A stretch of 52,776 nucleotides of DNA from Rhodospirillaceae bacterium (GTDB lineage Bacteria > Pseudomonadota > Alphaproteobacteria > CACIAM-22H2), in contig SHVT01000003.1 in NCBI GenBank assembly GCA_009694125.1, positions 1 to 52,776 on the forward strand. Direction: 5' to 3'. The notes under the pieces are model-generated. The model was not told the origin of the DNA, ran no database searches, and saw nothing but the letters and a program-made list of their open reading frames with translations. Shown here in pieces: positions 50,188 through 52,776 of this stretch. A program made the position numbers and the translations under genes. How positions within the stretch are numbered: position 1 is the stretch's first letter; each line of letters starts with the position of its first letter.

Positions 50188-51113
50188 ACCGCCGCATCGC
50201 CGTGCTCATGGGCGGCATATCGGCCGAACGCGAGGTCTCGCTGGTCAGCGGGCGCGCCGTGGCCGCCGGTTTGCGCCAAGCCGGCTACGAGGCCGTCGAA
50301 ATCGACGTCGGCGCCGACGTATACGCGCTACTCGCGGCTTTGACGCCCCGGCCCGATGTCGTCTTCAACGCGTTGCACGGACGTTTCGGCGAGGATGGTT
50401 GCATCCAGGGCCTGCTCGATTTGCTGGGCATCCCGTATACCCATTCCGGGGTTCTGGCCTCGGCCATGGCCATGGACAAGCCGACCGCGCGCAAGGTTTT
50501 CGCCGCCGCGGGCTTGCGCTGCCCGGAAGGACAAGTCATCCCGCGCGAGGCGATTCCCTCCGCGATTCCCATGGCCCCGCCTTTCGTCTTGAAGCCGATC
50601 AATGAAGGATCGAGCGTCGGCGTCCACATCGTTTTCGACGACGAAGGGCTCGCCGCCTTCGCGTCTTCGGCCTGGCCCTATGGTGAGGAAGTCCTGGTCG
50701 AACGGTATATCCCGGGTCGCGAAATCACGGTCGCGGTGCTCGGCGACCGCGCGGTCGGCGTGTTGGAAATTCGTCCGAACAACGGCTTTTACGACTACGC
50801 CGCCAAATACACCGATGGAAAGGCGATCCATCTGGTGCCGGCGCCGATGCCGCTGGCCGATTACGGCGCCGCGCTGCACATCGCCTTGCAGGCCCACCGC
50901 ACCTTAGGCTGCCGCGGGGTAAGCCGCGCCGATCTGCGGTATGACGACACCGGCGCCGGGCGCGCCGGCATCTACCTGCTCGAGGTCAACACCCAGCCGG
51001 GCATGACGCCGTTGTCGCTGGTTCCCGAAATCGCCGCCCATGCCGGAATCTCCTTTCCCCGATTGGTGTCCATGCTGGTGGAGGACGCACGATGCGCGCC
51101 CCGTCACGGCTGA
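50184..51113 (+). CDS. ddl: D-alanine-D-alanine ligase Ddl
   Basis: 309 residues, ATP-grasp ligase (DdlB-sized). Motifs: IAVLMGGISAEREVSLVSGRAVAAGL, VFNALHGRFGEDGCIQGLLDLLGIPYTHSGVLASAMAMDK, FVLKPINEGSSVGVHIV (ATP-contacting loop), LVERYIPGREITVAVLGDRA and YLLEVNTQPGMTPLSLVPEIA (metal-binding Glu/Asn). ATGA overlap with murB and a 22-base overlap with ftsQ. Confidence 0.97.
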   Translation: MNRRIAVLMGGISAEREVSLVSGRAVAAGLRQAGYEAVEIDVGADVYALLAALTPRPDVVFNALHGRFGEDGCIQGLLDLLGIPYTHSGVLASAMAMDKPTARKVFAAAGLRCPEGQVIPREAIPSAIPMAPPFVLKPINEGSSVGVHIVFDDEGLAAFASSAWPYGEEVLVERYIPGREITVAVLGDRAVGVLEIRPNNGFYDYAAKYTDGKAIHLVPAPMPLADYGAALHIALQAHRTLGCRGVSRADLRYDDTGAGRAGIYLLEVNTQPGMTPLSLVPEIAAHAGISFPRLVSMLVEDARCAPRHG

Positions 51114-51955
51114 CCGCGCCGCGCGGCTTCGCGCCACGACGCCAGGCCAGGCGCCGGCTGAAGCTGCTGTGGCCGTCGCGACAGACGCTGCGCTGGATCG
51201 GGCTCGGACTCGGCACGATCCTGGCCGGGGCCGGGATCGTTTGGCTCATCCGTTCGCCGCTGCCGGCGACGGCCTGGACCGGGGCGACGGACGCCGCCCT
51301 TGGCTTGTCGTCCCGCGCCGGTTTTGCCTTGCGCGAGGTCTATGTCGAGGGCCGCGGGGAGACCACGCGCGATCGGGTTCTCGCGGCGCTCGGCGTCAGC
51401 CTTGGCCAGCCCCTGGCCGCCATCGACATCGAGGCGGCGCGCGCGCGCCTTGCGGCGCTGCCCTGGATCAAGGACGCAGCCATCGAGCGGCGCCTGCCCA
51501 GCACGTTGTATGTGCGGCTGACCGAACGCCAGCCCATGGCGTTGTGGCAAAGGCGCGGTGAAATCGTGGTCATCGACGGCGAGGGCGTGGAAATCGCGGA
51601 GGCACCGCTCGGGCGTTTCGCCGCTCTCCCACTCGTCGTGGGCGAGGGCGCACCGGGCGCGGCGGCGGCGCTGCTGGCGATTTTGGCGCGCGAACCCGAA
51701 CTGCGCCGGCGCGTGACCGCGGCGGTGTTCGTCGGCCAACGGCGCTGGACGCTGCGCCTCGACGATTCGATCGACGTCCATCTGCCGGAAGACGATACCG
51801 CGGCGGCGTGGATGCGGCTGGCCGACATCGACCGGCGCGACAAGGTGCTCGAACGCGAAATCTCGGCCGTCGATCTGCGCCTGCCGGATCGCCTCGTCCT
51901 TCGCACCGTCCGCAGCTTGCCGCGCAAGCCGCCGGCGGCGGGACGCCAGACATGA
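51092..51955 (+). CDS. ftsQ: Cell division protein FtsQ
   Basis: 287 residues, bitopic divisome protein that recruits FtsB-FtsL. A basic cytoplasmic N-terminus (about 1-35) precedes one membrane helix (about 38-56). The POTRA domain follows: LREVYVEGRGETTRDRVLAALGVSLGQPLAAIDIEAARARLAALPWIKDAAIERRLPSTLYVRLTERQPMALW. The FtsQ beta domain has VVIDGEGVEI and RRWTLRLDDSIDVHLPEDD. The start lies inside ddl, as is common for this junction. Confidence 0.95.
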   Translation: MRAPSRLTAPRGFAPRRQARRRLKLLWPSRQTLRWIGLGLGTILAGAGIVWLIRSPLPATAWTGATDAALGLSSRAGFALREVYVEGRGETTRDRVLAALGVSLGQPLAAIDIEAARARLAALPWIKDAAIERRLPSTLYVRLTERQPMALWQRRGEIVVIDGEGVEIAEAPLGRFAALPLVVGEGAPGAAAALLAILAREPELRRRVTAAVFVGQRRWTLRLDDSIDVHLPEDDTAAAWMRLADIDRRDKVLEREISAVDLRLPDRLVLRTVRSLPRKPPAAGRQT

Positions 51956-51983
51956 GCCGACCTTCGGGAGATAGGGAAAACAG

Positions 51984-52776
51984 ATGATCGGACGAAGGTC
52001 CAAGACCCGGGGCGGCGTGATCGCCGCGCTCGACATCGGCAGCAGCAAGGTTTGCTGCTTCGTCGCCCGCATGAGCGGCGACACCATCAACGTCATCGGC
52101 ATCGGCCATCAGGTGGCCAAAGGCCTGCGCGGCGGCAGCGTCGTGGACATGGAGGCCGCGGAGGCGGCGATCCTCAACGCCGTGAGCGCGGCCGAACAGA
52201 TGGCGGGGGAAACCCTGTGCTCGGTCATCGTGTCCCTGTCGGCGGGCCAGCTCGCCTCGCACACCACGGCGGTGGATGTCGAAATCGCCGGGCATGAAGT
52301 CGGCGACACCGATCTGCGCCGGGTCATCGACCACGGCCGCCAGCACAACCAACGACCCGAGCGCGAGCTGATCCACGCCATCCCCGTCGCCTACACCATC
52401 GACGGCAGCCGCGGCATCCGCGATCCCCGCGGCATGTTCGGCGCGCGGCTGGGCGTCAACATGCACATGATCACGGCGGCGCCGGCGGCGCTCCGCAACC
52501 TCGCCACCTGCATCGGCCGTTGCCATTTGAGCGTCGATGGCTTCGTCGTCTCGCCCTACGCCGCCGGCCTCGCCGTGCTGGTCGAGGACGAAATGGATCT
52601 CGGCGCGACCGTCATCGACATGGGCGGGGGCACGACCTCGATCGCCGTGTTCTTCGACGGCAACGTCATCCATGTGGACGGCGTTCCGGTCGGCGGCAAC
52701 CACATCACCAATGACATCGCCCGCGGCCTGTCCACGCCGGTCGCCCACGCCGAACGCATGAAGACCCTGTATGGCA
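51984..52776 (+). CDS. ftsA: Cell division protein FtsA, 3' end outside the window
   Basis: The first 264 residues of an actin-like ATPase that tethers FtsZ to the membrane. Motifs: VIAALDIGSSKVCCFVAR (phosphate 1), GLRGGSVVDMEAAEAAILNAVSAAEQMAGE (1C/SHS2 domain), GGVNMHMITA-like VNMHMITAAPAALRNLATCIGR, and ATVIDMGGGTTSIAVFFDG (phosphate 2). ATG 51984 is 28 bp after the ftsQ stop, with a GGGAG/AGGG run upstream. The frame is open to base 52776, so the gene is cut by the window end and not by mutation. Confidence 0.95.
   Translation, partial: MIGRRSKTRGGVIAALDIGSSKVCCFVARMSGDTINVIGIGHQVAKGLRGGSVVDMEAAEAAILNAVSAAEQMAGETLCSVIVSLSAGQLASHTTAVDVEIAGHEVGDTDLRRVIDHGRQHNQRPERELIHAIPVAYTIDGSRGIRDPRGMFGARLGVNMHMITAAPAALRNLATCIGRCHLSVDGFVVSPYAAGLAVLVEDEMDLGATVIDMGGGTTSIAVFFDGNVIHVDGVPVGGNHITNDIARGLSTPVAHAERMKTLYG

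Noticed and set aside
1..52776. CRISPR arrays, tRNA genes, prophage or defence systems
   Set aside because: No regularly spaced identical repeats of 20-40 bases, no cloverleaf-like segments and no phage or restriction proteins were seen in any gap or frame examined.

Overview
The window looks like a chromosomal segment of a GC-rich alphaproteobacterium, probably of the Rhodospirillales type. The evidence is a NadQ-type regulator directly upstream of nadABC, a class A RNase P RNA immediately upstream of mraZ, a tightly overlapping dcw (division and cell wall) cluster, and a meso-diaminopimelate-type MurE. The lineage is inferred from gene content and style; no marker gene was compared.

Layout. 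(1) 1-140: remnant of a probable insertion sequence at the left edge. (2) 250-4803: NAD biosynthesis module, with a NUDIX-like repressor (NadQ type) followed by two palindromic operators and the overlapping genes nadA-nadB-nadC. (3) 4827-5762: two tandem small proteins that keep only the ends of a flagellar rod protein (FlgC-like). (4) 5775-11890, minus strand: gltB-gltD glutamate synthase. (5) 12343-12600: a small orphan ORF behind a hairpin. (6) 12597-17109, minus strand: a complete MacA-MacB-outer-membrane-factor efflux operon, divergent from an Lrp/AsnC regulator with a 19-bp palindrome between them. (7) 18073-25330, minus strand: GloA, a pentapeptide-repeat protein, an Atm1-type ABC exporter and a giant AsmA-like protein. 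(8) 25457-28121, minus strand: an exported DUF1800-DUF1501 pair, divergent from a protein built of ten 44-residue TPR-like repeats. (9) 29724-33911, minus strand: a 5-oxoprolinase/hydantoinase fusion followed by an N-terminally truncated quinone-oxidoreductase gene. (10) 33951-35608: a peptidoglycan amidase and a class III nucleotide cyclase whose C-terminal membrane region is frameshifted. (11) 35741-36194: rnpB with an 18-bp perfect stem-loop behind it. (12) 36361-52776: five MraZ boxes spaced exactly 10 bp apart, then mraZ-rsmH-ftsL-ftsI-murE-murF-mraY-murD-ftsW-murG-murC-murB-ddl-ftsQ-ftsA. The last gene runs off the window.

How the genes work together. The dcw cluster makes lipid II and the divisome core, and is probably autoregulated by MraZ. 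The nad module makes nicotinate mononucleotide from aspartate and probably shuts off when NAD-related metabolites are plentiful. GltBD assimilates ammonium into glutamate. Most of the window is core metabolism and envelope biogenesis. No CRISPR array, tRNA, prophage or defence island was recognised. The least explained items are the rod-like paralogue pair, the 44-residue repeat protein, the frameshifted cyclase and an apparently frameshifted small gene near 21559-21752.
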